Made by a program: the position numbers and the translations under genes
Notes under the pieces: generated by a model
Databases searched by the model: none
The model's input: the letters and a program-made list of their open reading frames with translations, nothing else
What the model was told of the DNA's origin: nothing
Assembly: GCF_018476525.1 (NCBI RefSeq)
Contig: NZ_JAHCST010000080.1
Coordinates: 1 to 37,479, forward strand
Origin: Acrocarpospora catenulata
GTDB lineage: Bacteria > Actinomycetota > Actinomycetes > Streptosporangiales > Streptosporangiaceae
DNA: 37,479 nt
Direction: 5' to 3'
Part shown: positions 15,184-24,508 of the stretch, one piece after another
Layout of the letters: each line of letters begins with the position of its first letter
Position numbering within the stretch: the stretch's first letter is position 1

Positions 15184-16371
15184 GTGAGAGCTGGCGCTGG
15201 GGCGCTCGCCCTACTCATGGCGGCGGGCTGTTCCGCCTCCCCGGCTGCCCAGGCGGGCGGCCGGTCCAAACCCGACAACAACCTGAAGAAGACCACCGAC
15301 GCGGCGGTGGTCAGCGTCTTCCCGGCCAACGGGGCTCGCGACCTGCCGCCGGAACTACCCATCAGGATCGGCACCAGCGGGACCGCGCTCACCACGGTGA
15401 CCGTGACCGCGGCCGGCATTCCCGTACCCGGCGTGTTCAGCGCCGACCGCACCCGGTGGCGGAGCGTGCGGCCCATGCTCCCTGGCACCGAATACCAGGT
15501 CGCCGCGGTGGCGGGGAAGGGCTCCGCGAAGAGCACCTTCAGCACGCTCAAACCCAAGACCGCGTTCACCATCGAGCAGATCCTGCCCAACAAAGAGATG
15601 ACCTCGTTGACGGTCGGCGTGGGTATGCCGATCATGGTCAAGTTCAGCCACGAGATCAAGGACAGGGTCTCGGTGGAGCGGAACCTGTTCGTGCACGCCT
15701 CCCGGCCCGTGGAGGGGGCCTGGCACTGGTTCGACAACAAGACCGTGGCCTACCGCCCCAAGGAGTTCTGGCCCGCGCACACCGACGTACGCTTTGTCGC
15801 CCGGCTGAGTGGGGTGCGCGGCGCCGACGGCATGTACGGCTCCAAGGACTACGTCAGGGACTTCAAGATCGGCCGGTCCCAGATCAGCACGGCCAGCGTA
15901 CGCACCCACATGATGCAGATCCACCGGGACGGCGCGCTGATCCGCAGCGTGCCGATCAGCGCCGGCAAGGGCGGCGTGATGAAGTACCACACCACCAGCG
16001 GCATCCACCTGGCCATGTCCCGCGAGCCGGTCACCGTGATGACCTCGCCCGACGCGGGGCCCGGCCAGGCCGGCTACTACTCCCAGACCGTCTACAACAC
16101 CGTGCGGATCTCCAACAGCGGCGAGTACGTGCACTCGGCGCCCTGGTCGGTGGGCTCGCAGGGCAACTCCAACGTCAGCCACGGCTGCGTGAACATCAGC
16201 CCGGCGAACGCCAAGTGGTTCATCGACAACACGCTCATCGGCGATCCGATCATCGTCACCGGCAGTCCCCGGATACTCGAACCGCTCAACGGCTGGGGGC
16301 ACTGGCAGGAGTCCTGGACCGAGTGGCTCAAGTGGTCCCGCCTCCGCGAGGCCAACACCGACCAGCTCTGA
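15184..16371 (+). CDS. L,D-transpeptidase lipoprotein (Ig-like plus YkuD domains)
   Basis: The protein has 395 residues from a GTG with a GGGGAG site. Signal peptide MRAGAGALALLMAAGC has a good lipobox (MAAGC, lipid Cys16). Ig-like bacterial domains occupy about residues 35-230 (ISVFPANGARDLPPE-type start, then the KTAFTIEQILPNKEMTSLTVG strand region). The YkuD catalytic domain ends with SHGCVNIS, giving His333, Gly334 and Cys335 of the active site. A C-terminal Trp-rich tail (GWGHWQESWTEW) follows, as in mycobacterial LdtMt2. It makes 3-3 peptidoglycan crosslinks outside the membrane. Position between respiratory operons is conserved context or chance; no functional tie is evident. Confidence 0.94.
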   Translation: MRAGAGALALLMAAGCSASPAAQAGGRSKPDNNLKKTTDAAVVSVFPANGARDLPPELPIRIGTSGTALTTVTVTAAGIPVPGVFSADRTRWRSVRPMLPGTEYQVAAVAGKGSAKSTFSTLKPKTAFTIEQILPNKEMTSLTVGVGMPIMVKFSHEIKDRVSVERNLFVHASRPVEGAWHWFDNKTVAYRPKEFWPAHTDVRFVARLSGVRGADGMYGSKDYVRDFKIGRSQISTASVRTHMMQIHRDGALIRSVPISAGKGGVMKYHTTSGIHLAMSREPVTVMTSPDAGPGQAGYYSQTVYNTVRISNSGEYVHSAPWSVGSQGNSNVSHGCVNISPANAKWFIDNTLIGDPIIVTGSPRILEPLNGWGHWQESWTEWLKWSRLREANTDQL

Positions 16372-16391
16372 CGACACTTCCGGCACAAACA

Positions 16392-16423
16392 AAAACGGAC
16401 CCGGGGTACCCCGGGTCCGTTTT
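16392..16423. terminator. Perfect palindromic bidirectional terminator
   Basis: A 32-nt perfect palindrome (arms 16392-16407 and 16408-16423) with A and T ends is placed between the convergent L,D-transpeptidase and qcrB genes. Confidence 0.9.
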
Positions 16424-16441
16424 GTCACGGTTTGTGGCGAC

Positions 16442-18082
16442 TTAGTGGTGTTCCTTGTGCTCTCCCGGACCAATCGCCGCGTGCTCCTCGTGGCCGTGAC
16501 CCTCGCCCGCCTCCAACTCCAGCGGTATGTGGTCGGTGCCGTAGGTCTTGCTCATCGACGCCCGGGCCTTGCCGATGATGGAGCGAGCCCCCTTGGGCGG
16601 GATGCCCGCCTCGTCCGGCTCGCCCGGCACGATGGGGATCTCCTTCTTGCCGAGCATGTGGTCGGCGATGTCCTCGGCGGGCGGCACGTGCACCTCGATG
16701 TACTGGCCGTTCGGGAGCCGCTTGATGACCCCCGACTCCACACCGTGGCCGAGCACGTCCCGGTCCCGGCGCTGGAGGCCGATGCAGATCCGGTACGTGA
16801 TCCAGTAGGCGATCGCCGGGCCGAGGAAGATGGCGAACCGGCCGAAGATCGTCGTGTGGTACAGGTCGATGTGGAAGTTGGCCGAGATCTCGTCGTTGGC
16901 GCCGAGCAGCCAGAGCAGGCCGTAGAACGTGATGCCCGCCATGCCGATCGAGGTCCGGTGCGGGTTGTTGCGGGGACGGTCGGCGATGTGGTGCTCCCGC
17001 CGGTCCCCGGTCACCCACTGTTCAAGGAACGGATAGAGCGCCAGACCGGTCATGACGATGCCCATCGGCACCAGGGCCGGTATCAGCACGCTGAGCGGGA
17101 TCGTATGATCCAGGAAGTTGATCTCCCAGGCCGGCATTATTCGCAGGGCCCCTTCCAGGAAGCCCATATAGAAGTCCGGCTGGGAACCCGCCGAGATGTC
17201 CGCGGGGGTATATGGACCGAACAGCCAGATCGGGTTGATCTGGGCGAACGTCCCCAGCCCCGCGACCACCGCGAAGGTGAACAGGAAGTACGCCCCCGCC
17301 TTGGCCATGAAGGCCGGGTAGAAGGGCGCGCCCACCACGTTCTGCTCGGTCCGCCCGGTACCGGGCATCTGGGTGTGCTTCTGCACCCACATGAGGATCA
17401 TGTGGGCCGAGATCAGCGCCAGCAGGATGCCCGGGATCAGCAGGATGTGCAGCGCGTAGAACCGGGAGATCACATCCTCACCCGGGTACTCCCCGCCGAA
17501 CAGGAAGAACGTCAGGTAGGTGCCGATCACCGGCAGCGAGATCGCGACACCCTCGGTGATCCGCAGACCCGCACCGGAGAGCAGGTCGTCCGGGAGCGAG
17601 TAACCGGTCAGGCCCTCGGCCAGCGCCAGCGTCAGCAGCAGCACGCCGATGATCCAGTTGAGCTCGCGCGGCTTGCGGTACGCGCCGGTGAAGAACACCC
17701 GGAGCGCGTGCACCATCATGCCGGCCACGAAGATCAGGGCCGCCCAGTGGTGCATCTGCCGGATCAGCAGGCCGCCCCGGACCTCGAAGGTGATGTGCAG
17801 CGTCGAGGCGTACGCCTCGGACATCAGGACGCCGCGCAGCTCCTGGTACGGGCCGTCGTAGATCACGTGGCCCATGCCCGGCTTGAACCAGAACGTGAGG
17901 AACGTACCGGTGAGCAGCAGGATGATGAACGAGTAGAGCGCGATCTCACCCAGCAGGAACGACCAGTGGTCCGGGAAGACCTTGCGCAGGTTCCGCTTGA
18001 GGAAGCTGCCCGCCCCCAGCCGGTCGTCCAGGTAGGAGGCCGGACCGCCGATGAACTTGGGTGTGGTATTCAAGGTGGTCAC
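16442..18082 (-). CDS. qcrB: Cytochrome bc1 complex cytochrome b subunit
   Basis: The protein has 546 residues from a GTG at 18082 that overlaps the qcrA stop by 4 nt. It has eight or more TM helices, with paired heme-ligand histidines in the HHWAALIFVAGMMVHALRVF and HILLIPGILLALISAHM regions. The Qo-site region around PxWxxF-type sequence (INPIWLFGPYTP) and the long C-terminal cytoplasmic extension (from about residue 430, Glu/His-rich end) are typical of the actinobacterial form. It oxidises menaquinol and passes electrons to QcrA and QcrC. It is last in the ctaE-qcrC-qcrA-qcrB operon. Confidence 0.97.
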   Translation of the reverse strand: MTTLNTTPKFIGGPASYLDDRLGAGSFLKRNLRKVFPDHWSFLLGEIALYSFIILLLTGTFLTFWFKPGMGHVIYDGPYQELRGVLMSEAYASTLHITFEVRGGLLIRQMHHWAALIFVAGMMVHALRVFFTGAYRKPRELNWIIGVLLLTLALAEGLTGYSLPDDLLSGAGLRITEGVAISLPVIGTYLTFFLFGGEYPGEDVISRFYALHILLIPGILLALISAHMILMWVQKHTQMPGTGRTEQNVVGAPFYPAFMAKAGAYFLFTFAVVAGLGTFAQINPIWLFGPYTPADISAGSQPDFYMGFLEGALRIMPAWEINFLDHTIPLSVLIPALVPMGIVMTGLALYPFLEQWVTGDRREHHIADRPRNNPHRTSIGMAGITFYGLLWLLGANDEISANFHIDLYHTTIFGRFAIFLGPAIAYWITYRICIGLQRRDRDVLGHGVESGVIKRLPNGQYIEVHVPPAEDIADHMLGKKEIPIVPGEPDEAGIPPKGARSIIGKARASMSKTYGTDHIPLELEAGEGHGHEEHAAIGPGEHKEHH

Positions 18083-19158
18083 GATGCGTTCCCCCTGGCT
18101 TCCCGGGCCTTCGCCTCGGCGTCGCCGCGCTCCCAGAAGCTGGGACCGACCGGCACGTCGAAGTCGGCCTGGGCGATGAGGTAACCCTCGCTGTCCACGC
18201 CGATCGGCAGCTGTGGCAGCGGCCGGGCGGCCGGGCCGAAGATGACCCGCGCGCCGTCGGTCGCGTCGAACGTCGACTGGTGGCAGGGGCAGAGAATGTG
18301 GTGGGTGGTCTGCTCGTACAGGGCGGCGGGGCAGCCCACGTGCGTGCAGATCTTGGAGTACGCCACGATGCCGTCGTAGGTCCAGTTCGCGTTGGTCCCG
18401 GACTTGAGCTGGTCGGGGCGGAACTTGATGAGGATCAAGGTGGCCTTGGCCAGGGCGTTCAGGTCGTGCTCGTAGCCGTGCGGGACCACCGAGAGGATGC
18501 CGCCGGGGGAGTTGAAGTCGGCCGCCCGGATCGGCGCGCCGGTGCCCTCCACGACCAGCCGCAGGCCCTTCTTCCAGACCGTGTGCCGCAGCGAGGTGCC
18601 CGGCAGCGGGCCGAGGTCCTTCAGCAGGACCAGCGGCGCCAGGCCGAGCGGGGCGGCGGCCAGCAGCAGCGTGCGGCGGAGCAGCTTGTGCTTGACGAAG
18701 CCGCTCTCGTTGGCGCCCGCCACGAAGGTGTCCGCCACGTACTCCCTGGTGTCCGGCGCGGAGGCCATCAGGTGGCGCTCCTGGATCAGGTTGTACTTCG
18801 GCATCACCCGGCGCACCCAGATCACGATGCCGCTGGCCAGCGAGAGCAGCGCCACCGTGAGGCTGCTGCCCAGGGCCAGGTTGGAGGCGGCCGTGCTGTT
18901 CACCGTGCCCACCTGGAAGATCACGTACGAGGCGATGAAGGCCACGCCGCCCAGGAAAGTGATCAGGAAGAGCAGGGCGACCCAGCGCTCCGCCTTCTTG
19001 GCTGCCGCCTCGTCCGGATAGGCGACGCCCGGCTCCTCGACCGGGGCGGGGGGCGCCTCCTTGCCGAGCACCGCGGTGCCCGCGGCCGGAGTGCCGATGA
19101 CGCGCCTGGGCACGCGTGCGTCATCCTCGTTGGTCGAAGAATGTCCGTTGGCTGTCAT
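18079..19158 (-). CDS. qcrA: Cytochrome bc1 complex Rieske iron-sulfur subunit
   Basis: The protein has 359 residues. A Pro/Ala-rich N-terminus is followed by three TM helices (about 58-82, 97-117 and 162-180), as in actinobacterial QcrA rather than the single anchor of other Rieske proteins. The 2Fe-2S ligands are Cys271 and His273 (CTHVGC) with Cys290 and His293 (CPCHQS); Cys276 and Cys292 form the usual disulfide. It carries electrons from menaquinol to QcrC. Its start overlaps the qcrC stop and its end overlaps the qcrB start, so all are translationally coupled. Confidence 0.97.
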   Translation of the reverse strand: MTANGHSSTNEDDARVPRRVIGTPAAGTAVLGKEAPPAPVEEPGVAYPDEAAAKKAERWVALLFLITFLGGVAFIASYVIFQVGTVNSTAASNLALGSSLTVALLSLASGIVIWVRRVMPKYNLIQERHLMASAPDTREYVADTFVAGANESGFVKHKLLRRTLLLAAAPLGLAPLVLLKDLGPLPGTSLRHTVWKKGLRLVVEGTGAPIRAADFNSPGGILSVVPHGYEHDLNALAKATLILIKFRPDQLKSGTNANWTYDGIVAYSKICTHVGCPAALYEQTTHHILCPCHQSTFDATDGARVIFGPAARPLPQLPIGVDSEGYLIAQADFDVPVGPSFWERGDAEAKAREARGNAS

Positions 19159-19982
19159 GATTTCTTACGCTTCTTCGCGGTGATCCAGATGGCGGCGAGG
19201 GACATGAAGCTGATGCCCGCGATCCAGGCGACGAGGCCCTCCGTCACCGGACCGATCCGGCCGAGGCCGAACCCGCCCGGGTCCTTGAGCTCGCGCATGC
19301 TCACGATGTACGCGATCATGTTGCGCTTGTCCTCAGGGGTCAGCGTTGAGTCGTTGAAGACCGGCATCGCCTGCGGACCGGTGACCATCGCCTCGTAGAT
19401 CTGCTCGGGCGTGGCTTCGTTCAGGTTCGGCGCGTACTTGCCGTAGGTGAGAGCGCCACCCGCGCCGACGAAGTTGTGGCACTGGATGCAGTTGGCGCGG
19501 AACAGCTCCCCGCCCTTGGCGGCGTCACCCTTGGCCGGGTCCACCATGTCGGCGGTCGGCCGCTCCGGGCCGCCGCCCAGCGACTGCACATAGGCGGACA
19601 GCTGCCGGATCGTGTCCTCGTTGACCCACTCGGCCAGCGGTTTGCGCGGCGCCTGTGGACCCGGGTTGGCGGCCGGCATGCGGCCGCTGCTCACCTGGAA
19701 GTCCACCGCCGCGGCACCCACGCCGACCAGCGGCGGCGCCATCGAGGTGCCCTCGGCGTTCATGCCGTGACAGCTGGAGCAGTGGGCGACGAACAGGCTC
19801 CTGCCCTCGGCCACGTCGTCGGCCTTGCCGGCCGAAATCGCCGCGTCGGCCTGGTTGCCGGGCGCGATCAGGGCGTACGCTCCGCCGAGGAGGCCCAGCG
19901 CTAGTGCCAAGACGGCGAAACGCGCGAGGGGATGCCGCCGTCGCGCGGTGATCGAGTTCACCGATATCCCCGTTCCGATCAT
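19155..19982 (-). CDS. qcrC: Cytochrome bc1 complex diheme cytochrome c subunit
   Basis: The protein has 275 residues. An N-terminal hydrophobic segment (about 22-40) is followed by two heme c motifs: CSSCH (Cys68, Cys71, His72) and CIQCH (Cys165, Cys168, His169). The C-terminal TM helix (about 247-268) ends in basic residues. The fused diheme arrangement replaces soluble cytochrome c and hands electrons directly to CuA of CtaC, the hallmark of the actinobacterial supercomplex. The ATG at 19982 overlaps the ctaE stop (ATGA); an internal GTG at residue 8 is less likely because of that coupling. Confidence 0.97.
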   Translation of the reverse strand: MIGTGISVNSITARRRHPLARFAVLALALGLLGGAYALIAPGNQADAAISAGKADDVAEGRSLFVAHCSSCHGMNAEGTSMAPPLVGVGAAAVDFQVSSGRMPAANPGPQAPRKPLAEWVNEDTIRQLSAYVQSLGGGPERPTADMVDPAKGDAAKGGELFRANCIQCHNFVGAGGALTYGKYAPNLNEATPEQIYEAMVTGPQAMPVFNDSTLTPEDKRNMIAYIVSMRELKDPGGFGLGRIGPVTEGLVAWIAGISFMSLAAIWITAKKRKKS

Positions 19983-20596
19983 TTGATGAGGTAGATGGTC
20001 GCGAAAAGGCCGATCCAGACCACATCGACGAAGTGCCAGTAGTAGGACACGACGATGGCGCTGGTGGCCTGCTCATGCGTGAAGCGCTTCGCGGCGTACG
20101 TGCGTCCCAGCATGAACAGGAACGCGATCAGTCCACCCGTTACGTGCAGTCCGTGGAAGCCCGTGGTCAGGTAGAACACCGAGCCGTAGGCGTCGGAGGA
20201 GAGCGTGGTCCCCTCGTGCACCAGGGCCTGGTACTCGATCAGCTGTCCGGCGACGAAGACGGCGCCCATGATGAAGCTGACCAAGTACCAGAAACGGAGT
20301 TTCTTGACCTGGCCCTTCTCCGCTGCCCACACGCCGAACTGGCAGGTCACACTGGAGAGGACCAGGATGATCGTGTTTACCGTCGCGAACGGGATGTTCA
20401 GCTCGGCGTTCGGCCAGGGCAAGCCCTGCTTGAGGCTGGCCGCCCGGATGGTGAAGTACATCGCGAACAGCGCCGCGAAGAACATGAGCTCGGAGGACAA
20501 CCAGACGATCGTCCCCACGCTGACCAGGTTCGGCCGGCGGGACGCGTGTGGTGCCGTCGTCGTAGTAATTGCGGATGCTGTCGCCACGCCCAGCAT
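19979..20596 (-). CDS. ctaE: Cytochrome c oxidase subunit III
   Basis: The protein has 205 residues with five TM helices. Typical signatures are [20 protein letters not shown] near the start, [15 protein letters not shown] with conserved His residues, and the terminal [19 protein letters not shown]. It stabilises subunit I and its proton uptake. It is the first gene of the ctaE-qcrCAB operon; the ATG at 20596 is preceded by GAGGGGG about 12 nt upstream. A GTG at codon 4 is an alternative start. The 176-bp region to the next gene on the plus strand should contain its promoter, but I see no convincing -35/-10 pair. Confidence 0.96.
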   Translation of the reverse strand: MLGVATASAITTTTAPHASRRPNLVSVGTIVWLSSELMFFAALFAMYFTIRAASLKQGLPWPNAELNIPFATVNTIILVLSSVTCQFGVWAAEKGQVKKLRFWYLVSFIMGAVFVAGQLIEYQALVHEGTTLSSDAYGSVFYLTTGFHGLHVTGGLIAFLFMLGRTYAAKRFTHEQATSAIVVSYYWHFVDVVWIGLFATIYLIK

Positions 20597-20772
20597 TATT
20601 GCGGCTAGCCCCCTCGGTCACCGAACTACCCCCTGCTTAGACTCGGGCGCGCGATCGGACAGGGGTTTCGGAAGTGGGGAAAACCGGGCGCGGAGGATGG
20701 CGGGGGCGCGGGCTCGGGTGCTGGGCCGATAGCATCCAGTAGACCCAATGTGGCTCAGTGGGAGTGGACGGG

Positions 20773-21159
20773 ATGAAGGTTCTGGTCTATAGCGACGACG
20801 CGGGCACCAGGGAGAAGGTGCGGCTGGCGATCGGTCGGCGGCCTGCCGCCGACGTGCCGGAGGTGGAGATCGTCGAGTGCGCCACCCAGCCCGCGGTGAT
20901 CCGTTACCTGGACGCCGGGGACGTCGACCTGGCGATCCTGGACGGCGAGGCCGCGCCCGCCGGCGGGATGGGAATCGCGCGGCAGGCCAAGGACGAGGTG
21001 CACAACTGCCCGCCGATCCTCCTGATCATCGCGCGGCGGGACGATCGGTGGCTGGCCAACTGGTCGCGGGCCGACGACGTGGTGTCCCAGCCGCTGGACC
21101 CGATGGCGGTCGCCGAGGCCGTCGCCGACCTGCTCCGCCGCCGCCTGCCCGTCTCCTGA
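20773..21159 (+). CDS. Degenerate response-regulator receiver-like protein
   Basis: The protein has 128 residues from the ATG at 20773 (GGGAG at 20760-20764). GTG codons at 20758 and 20764 are alternatives. The fold is a single receiver domain: acidic pair Asp8-Asp9 (YSDDAGTR) and candidate phospho-acceptor Asp57 ([13 protein letters not shown]). The conserved Thr/Ser switch position is replaced in LLIIARRDD, and the conserved Lys of the KP motif is Gln106 (SQPLDP). No output domain is fused. It may signal without phosphorylation or act as a protein-interaction module. It lies between ctaE (divergent) and trpD (43 nt downstream, same strand). Confidence 0.82.
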   Translation: MKVLVYSDDAGTREKVRLAIGRRPAADVPEVEIVECATQPAVIRYLDAGDVDLAILDGEAAPAGGMGIARQAKDEVHNCPPILLIIARRDDRWLANWSRADDVVSQPLDPMAVAEAVADLLRRRLPVS

Positions 21160-21202
21160 CTCATCGGCCGACCTGACCGGCCCGACCACTTCGAGGAACG
21201 TC

Positions 21203-22246
21203 ATGGACGCTCGCACCACCTGGCCATCGCTGCTCAACGCGCTGCTCTCCGGCGAGCATCTGACCGCCGACGAGACCGCGTGGGCGATGGGCGAGATCAT
21301 GTCCGGCTCGGCCACCCCCGCCCAGATCGCGGCTTTCGTGGTCGCGCTGCGAGCCAAGGGGGAGACGGTCGCCGAGGTGTCCGGGATGGCCCGGACGATG
21401 CTGGAGCTGGCCACCCCGCTCACCGTCGACGGGCCGACCGTGGACGTCGTCGGCACCGGCGGCGACCGCGCGCACACCGTCAACGTCTCCACCATGGCGG
21501 CCATCGTCGCGGCGGCGGCCGGCGCTCGGGTGGTCAAGCACGGCAACCGGTCGGCCTCCTCCTCCTGCGGCGCGGCCGACGTGCTGGAGCACCTGGGTGT
21601 GGTCATCGACGCCTCCCCGGAGGTCACCGCGCGGGTCGCCGTCGAGGCCGGGATCGCGTTCGCGTTCGCGCCGGTCTACCACCCGTCGTTCCGGTTCGCC
21701 GGGCCGCCCCGCAAGGAGATCGGCGTCCCGACCGTCTTCAACTTCCTCGGCCCGCTGACCAACCCGGCCCGCCCGCGGGCCCAGGCCATCGGCGTCTTCG
21801 ACGAGCGCATGCTCCCCGTCGTGGCGGGCGTCTTCGCCGAGCGCGGCGTCTCCGCCCTGGTCTTCCGCGGCGAGGACGGCCTCGACGAACTCTCCACCGC
21901 CGCCCCCTCCGCCGTGTACGTCGTGCAGGACGGCGTGGCCACGAGGATCACCCTCGATCCCCTTGAGCTCGGCATCGCCAGGTCCCAGCCGGGCGACCTG
22001 CGCGGCGGCGACGCGGCCTTCAACGCGGGCGCGGTGCACGACCTGCTCAGCGGCAAGACCGGTCCGGTCCGCGACGCCGTGCTCCTCAACGCCGCCGCCA
22101 CCCTGGTCGCCCTGGACGGCCCCTCCGCCGAGGGCCTGGTGCCGCAGCTCCAGGCCGCTCTCACGCGGGCCGCGGAGGCCGTGGACTCCGGGGCGGGCGC
22201 GGCCACGCTTGAGCGCTGGGTGGCGGTCAGCCGGAGCTTCAGGTAG
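21203..22246 (+). CDS. trpD: Anthranilate phosphoribosyltransferase
   Basis: The protein has 347 residues; the ATG at 21203 has GAGGA at 21192-21196. It transfers the phosphoribosyl group of PRPP to anthranilate, the second committed step of tryptophan synthesis. The PRPP-binding GTGGD ([18 protein letters not shown]) and [18 protein letters not shown] motifs are intact, as is [11 protein letters not shown]. No other trp gene is nearby. Its presence next to the ctaE/qcr genes matches Rv2192c in M. tuberculosis. The 3' end overlaps the convergent kinase-like gene by 8 bp. Confidence 0.97.
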   Translation: MDARTTWPSLLNALLSGEHLTADETAWAMGEIMSGSATPAQIAAFVVALRAKGETVAEVSGMARTMLELATPLTVDGPTVDVVGTGGDRAHTVNVSTMAAIVAAAAGARVVKHGNRSASSSCGAADVLEHLGVVIDASPEVTARVAVEAGIAFAFAPVYHPSFRFAGPPRKEIGVPTVFNFLGPLTNPARPRAQAIGVFDERMLPVVAGVFAERGVSALVFRGEDGLDELSTAAPSAVYVVQDGVATRITLDPLELGIARSQPGDLRGGDAAFNAGAVHDLLSGKTGPVRDAVLLNAAATLVALDGPSAEGLVPQLQAALTRAAEAVDSGAGAATLERWVAVSRSFR

Positions 22247-22946
22247 CCGGGACCCGGTTCAGCAGGAGACGTACCCGGAGTTCGTAGCCGGTGCTGGTGG
22301 GGCACGTGGTCACCGAGCCGCCGAAGAGGGCGGCTCTTTCCCAGATGGCGGCCAGGCGGCCCCGGGGCGTGCCGTTGTCGTGGACCGTCAGGTCGAGGAT
22401 GTTCTTCTGCCAGTTGAGGGTGACGGCGGCGGTGCCCGCGTCGCCGTGCAGGAGGGCGCTGCGCAGGGCCTCCTCGACGATGCGGTAGACCGACAGTTCG
22501 AGGACCGGGCTGTCGGCCGGGTCGCCGGCCTGGTCCAGGGTGGCCCGCAGGCCGGCGGCCTGGAAGCGGTCCAGCAGGCCGGGCAGGTCGGCCAGGCGGG
22601 GCGGCGGTCCGCTGGGCATGCCGTCCACCCGGAGCAGGCCGTGCAGGCGTTGCAGGTCCCTGAGCACCTGGCGGCCGGACTCTTCGGCCTCCCGCAGGGT
22701 CTGGCGGGCCCGGTCCGGGTCGCGGTCCATGATCACCCGCCCGGCGCCGACACCCAGGGTCATCACGCTCAGATCGTGCGCCACCACGTCATGAAGCTCG
22801 CACGCGATCCGCAACCGTTCCTGATCCAGCGTGTCCGCCGAATTCGCCAACCAACGACGTACCGCCCGAGAAGCCGCAATTCTGGACACAAGTAGACGCA
22901 TCATGCGGGCAAGGTACGGTCGCGGTCCCGTGCGTCGCGTCCCCAT
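22239..22946 (-). CDS. Degenerate orphan NarL-type sensor histidine kinase-like protein
   Basis: The open frame has up to 235 residues. The H-box is intact at [20 protein letters not shown] (His52), typical of HisKA_3 kinases. The ATP-binding part is eroded: the N-box Asn is replaced by Ser ([15 protein letters not shown]), VHDNGTPRG stands in for DDGxG, and the second Gly-rich loop reads [13 protein letters not shown]. There is no membrane or sensor domain and no adjacent response regulator. The start is uncertain: ATG at 22946 or the ATG pair at 22904/22901, none with a good ribosome site. It could be a degraded gene, a fragment, or a non-catalytic dimerisation partner. Confidence 0.75.
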   Translation of the reverse strand: MGTRRTGPRPYLARMMRLLVSRIAASRAVRRWLANSADTLDQERLRIACELHDVVAHDLSVMTLGVGAGRVIMDRDPDRARQTLREAEESGRQVLRDLQRLHGLLRVDGMPSGPPPRLADLPGLLDRFQAAGLRATLDQAGDPADSPVLELSVYRIVEEALRSALLHGDAGTAAVTLNWQKNILDLTVHDNGTPRGRLAAIWERAALFGGSVTTCPTSTGYELRVRLLLNRVPAT

Positions 22947-23074
22947 CGAGACGGATTTCTCATCATCCGCAGGGGCTATCCCACTTACGATTCCCGACGT
23001 GCAAAAGATGGACGTGTATCGGCGGAACGGGTACCGTCAGGGGCGCTGACCAGCAGGCGTGGGAGGAGTTCTCA

Positions 23075-23752
23075 ATGGCAACAAAGGTGCGCCGAGCCCC
23101 GGTACCCCCGCCCAAGCAGCGGCGGCCGAAGGCGTTCTCGGTCGGTCTGCTGGTGACGTTCCTGGTCACCGGACTGGCCGGAGCGGGGATCGGGTATCTC
23201 GCGACCGCGCCGGGGGCCACGGAGAACGCGATCGCGGAGTTGCGTGCGGCGGACGCCAAGCGGGATCAGGAACAGATCGTCGAGCTGACCACGCAGGCCA
23301 AGGCGACGGTCACCGAACTGGAGCAGGTGCTCACCGGGCTGGCCGCCGCGGTGCCGGTGGAGCAGGGGGTCGCGCCGCAACCCGCGGATCCTGCGGTCGT
23401 CAAGGGCTGGCAGGAGGTCCTGCGCGCCAGCGTGGACAAGCACGCGGAGTCGGTTTCCGGGATGACGGCCACGAACGTCGCCCGTGGCGGATTCCGCAGC
23501 GCCGTGAACACCCTGGCCATCGCCATCGACACCTATGCCGCGAGTCAGGCTCTCCCGGAGGATGCCCGCCGGCCCGTCCTCGACCTCGTGGCCCGGCAGC
23601 GGACCGCGGCCGTCATGATGTGGTCGGTAGCGGCCACCCAGCTGGACCAGCTCAACGTGGACGCGGGCCGCGGGCACCAGCATGCGTACCTGAGCAGCTC
23701 GCCCGGAGACGGGGCGATGACCGCGGACGAGGTCCCGGAAGGGACGGAGTAA
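23075..23752 (+). CDS. Unknown protein with one N-terminal membrane helix
   Basis: The protein has 225 residues with a strong GGAGGAG site 6-8 nt before the ATG. The basic, Pro-rich cytoplasmic start (residues 1-20) is followed by one TM helix (about 21-42, FSVGLLVTFLVTGLAGAGIGYL). The outer domain is predicted to be all-helical (about 50-205), with heptad-like ELTTQAKATVTELEQVLTGL. The acidic tail carries a short His-containing patch (GRGHQHAYL). No cysteines or enzymatic motifs are seen. The helical bundle outside a single anchor resembles a sensor-like or scaffold topology, but I recognise no family. The gene is flanked by the degenerate kinase (divergent) and a TetR gene. Confidence 0.82.
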   Translation: MATKVRRAPVPPPKQRRPKAFSVGLLVTFLVTGLAGAGIGYLATAPGATENAIAELRAADAKRDQEQIVELTTQAKATVTELEQVLTGLAAAVPVEQGVAPQPADPAVVKGWQEVLRASVDKHAESVSGMTATNVARGGFRSAVNTLAIAIDTYAASQALPEDARRPVLDLVARQRTAAVMMWSVAATQLDQLNVDAGRGHQHAYLSSSPGDGAMTADEVPEGTE

Positions 23753-23785
23753 CTCGCTAGTGGCGTTCGGGTTTCCGAATAGGCG

Positions 23786-23810
23786 TTGACTTACCTAATG
23801 CCGTTAGGGT
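23786..23810 (+). promoter_or_regulatory. TTGACT element and CCTAA-N5-TTAGG inverted repeat (TetR operator candidate)
   Basis: TTGACT (23786-23791) is followed by perfect inverted arms CCTAA (23794-23798) and TTAGG (23804-23808), ending 15 nt before the TetR start. The spacing suits autorepression. A matching -10 at proper distance is not obvious. Confidence 0.5.
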
Positions 23811-23822
23811 TTCATTGGCGGC

Positions 23823-24458
23823 ATGAGGGAGGATCGGCGCGTCCAGCGGCGTAACGCGACCGTGCAGGAGATTCTCGACACGGCCATCGAGGTCATGGGC
23901 GAGGAAGGCGCGGCGGCGCTCAGCCTGGCGGAGGTCGCGCGGCGGGTGGGGATGCGCCCGCCGTCGCTGTACCAGTACTTTCCGTCCAAGCTGGCCATCT
24001 ACGACGCCCTGTTCGAGCGGGGGGCGCGGCAGATGGTCGAGGTGCTGGAGAAGTGCCTGCCCCTGCTGGCAGAGGATCCGCGCCGGGCCATCGCCGAAGG
24101 CCAGCAGGCCATGCTCGGCTGGGCGCTGGCCAATCCGGTGCTGGCGCAGCTGCTGTACTGGCGTCCGGCGCCGGGGTTCGAGCCCTCCGCGCAGGCGTTC
24201 GCGCCCGCGGTCCGGCAACTGGAGATCCTGGGTACCGCGCTGCGTGCGGCTGTGGACGCGGGGCAACTGGCGCCCGCAGCGGCCGGCGAGGAGGGCCTCG
24301 CCCTTTTCACGGTGCTGGTCTCAGGTGTGATCAGCCAGCAGCTCGCCAACGAGCCGTCCGCGGCGGCCGGTGAGGGGCGTTTCGTCAGGCTTGCCCCGAC
24401 GGGGCTGGACATGTTCTTCCGCTACTTCGCTCCAGACGGTGGAGCGTCCGATGGGTGA
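23823..24458 (+). CDS. TetR/AcrR family transcriptional regulator
   Basis: The protein has 211 residues. An N-terminal HTH spans residues 12-58, with recognition region LSLAEVARRVGMRPPSLYQYFPSKLAIYDALF typical of TetR. The C-terminal ligand-binding domain contains Trp/His-poor helices and the LLYWRPAPGFEPS segment of the TetR_C_33/WHG-like group. The inverted repeat just upstream is a likely autoregulatory operator. The next gene (maleylpyruvate-isomerase family) begins within 51 nt, so it is a probable target or cotranscribed partner. The inducer is unknown. Confidence 0.93.
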   Translation: MREDRRVQRRNATVQEILDTAIEVMGEEGAAALSLAEVARRVGMRPPSLYQYFPSKLAIYDALFERGARQMVEVLEKCLPLLAEDPRRAIAEGQQAMLGWALANPVLAQLLYWRPAPGFEPSAQAFAPAVRQLEILGTALRAAVDAGQLAPAAAGEEGLALFTVLVSGVISQQLANEPSAAAGEGRFVRLAPTGLDMFFRYFAPDGGASDG

Positions 24459-24508
24459 GCCGGGGTCGGTTCCTGTGTGGCGTGCGCGCCTGGAAAGCGG
24501 TGGGTTCG

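Noticed and set aside
20622-20772. Partial inverted repeat (ACCCCCTG / CAGGGGT) upstream of ctaE
   Set aside because: The arms need a bulge and are far apart; this is not distinguishable from chance in GC-rich DNA.
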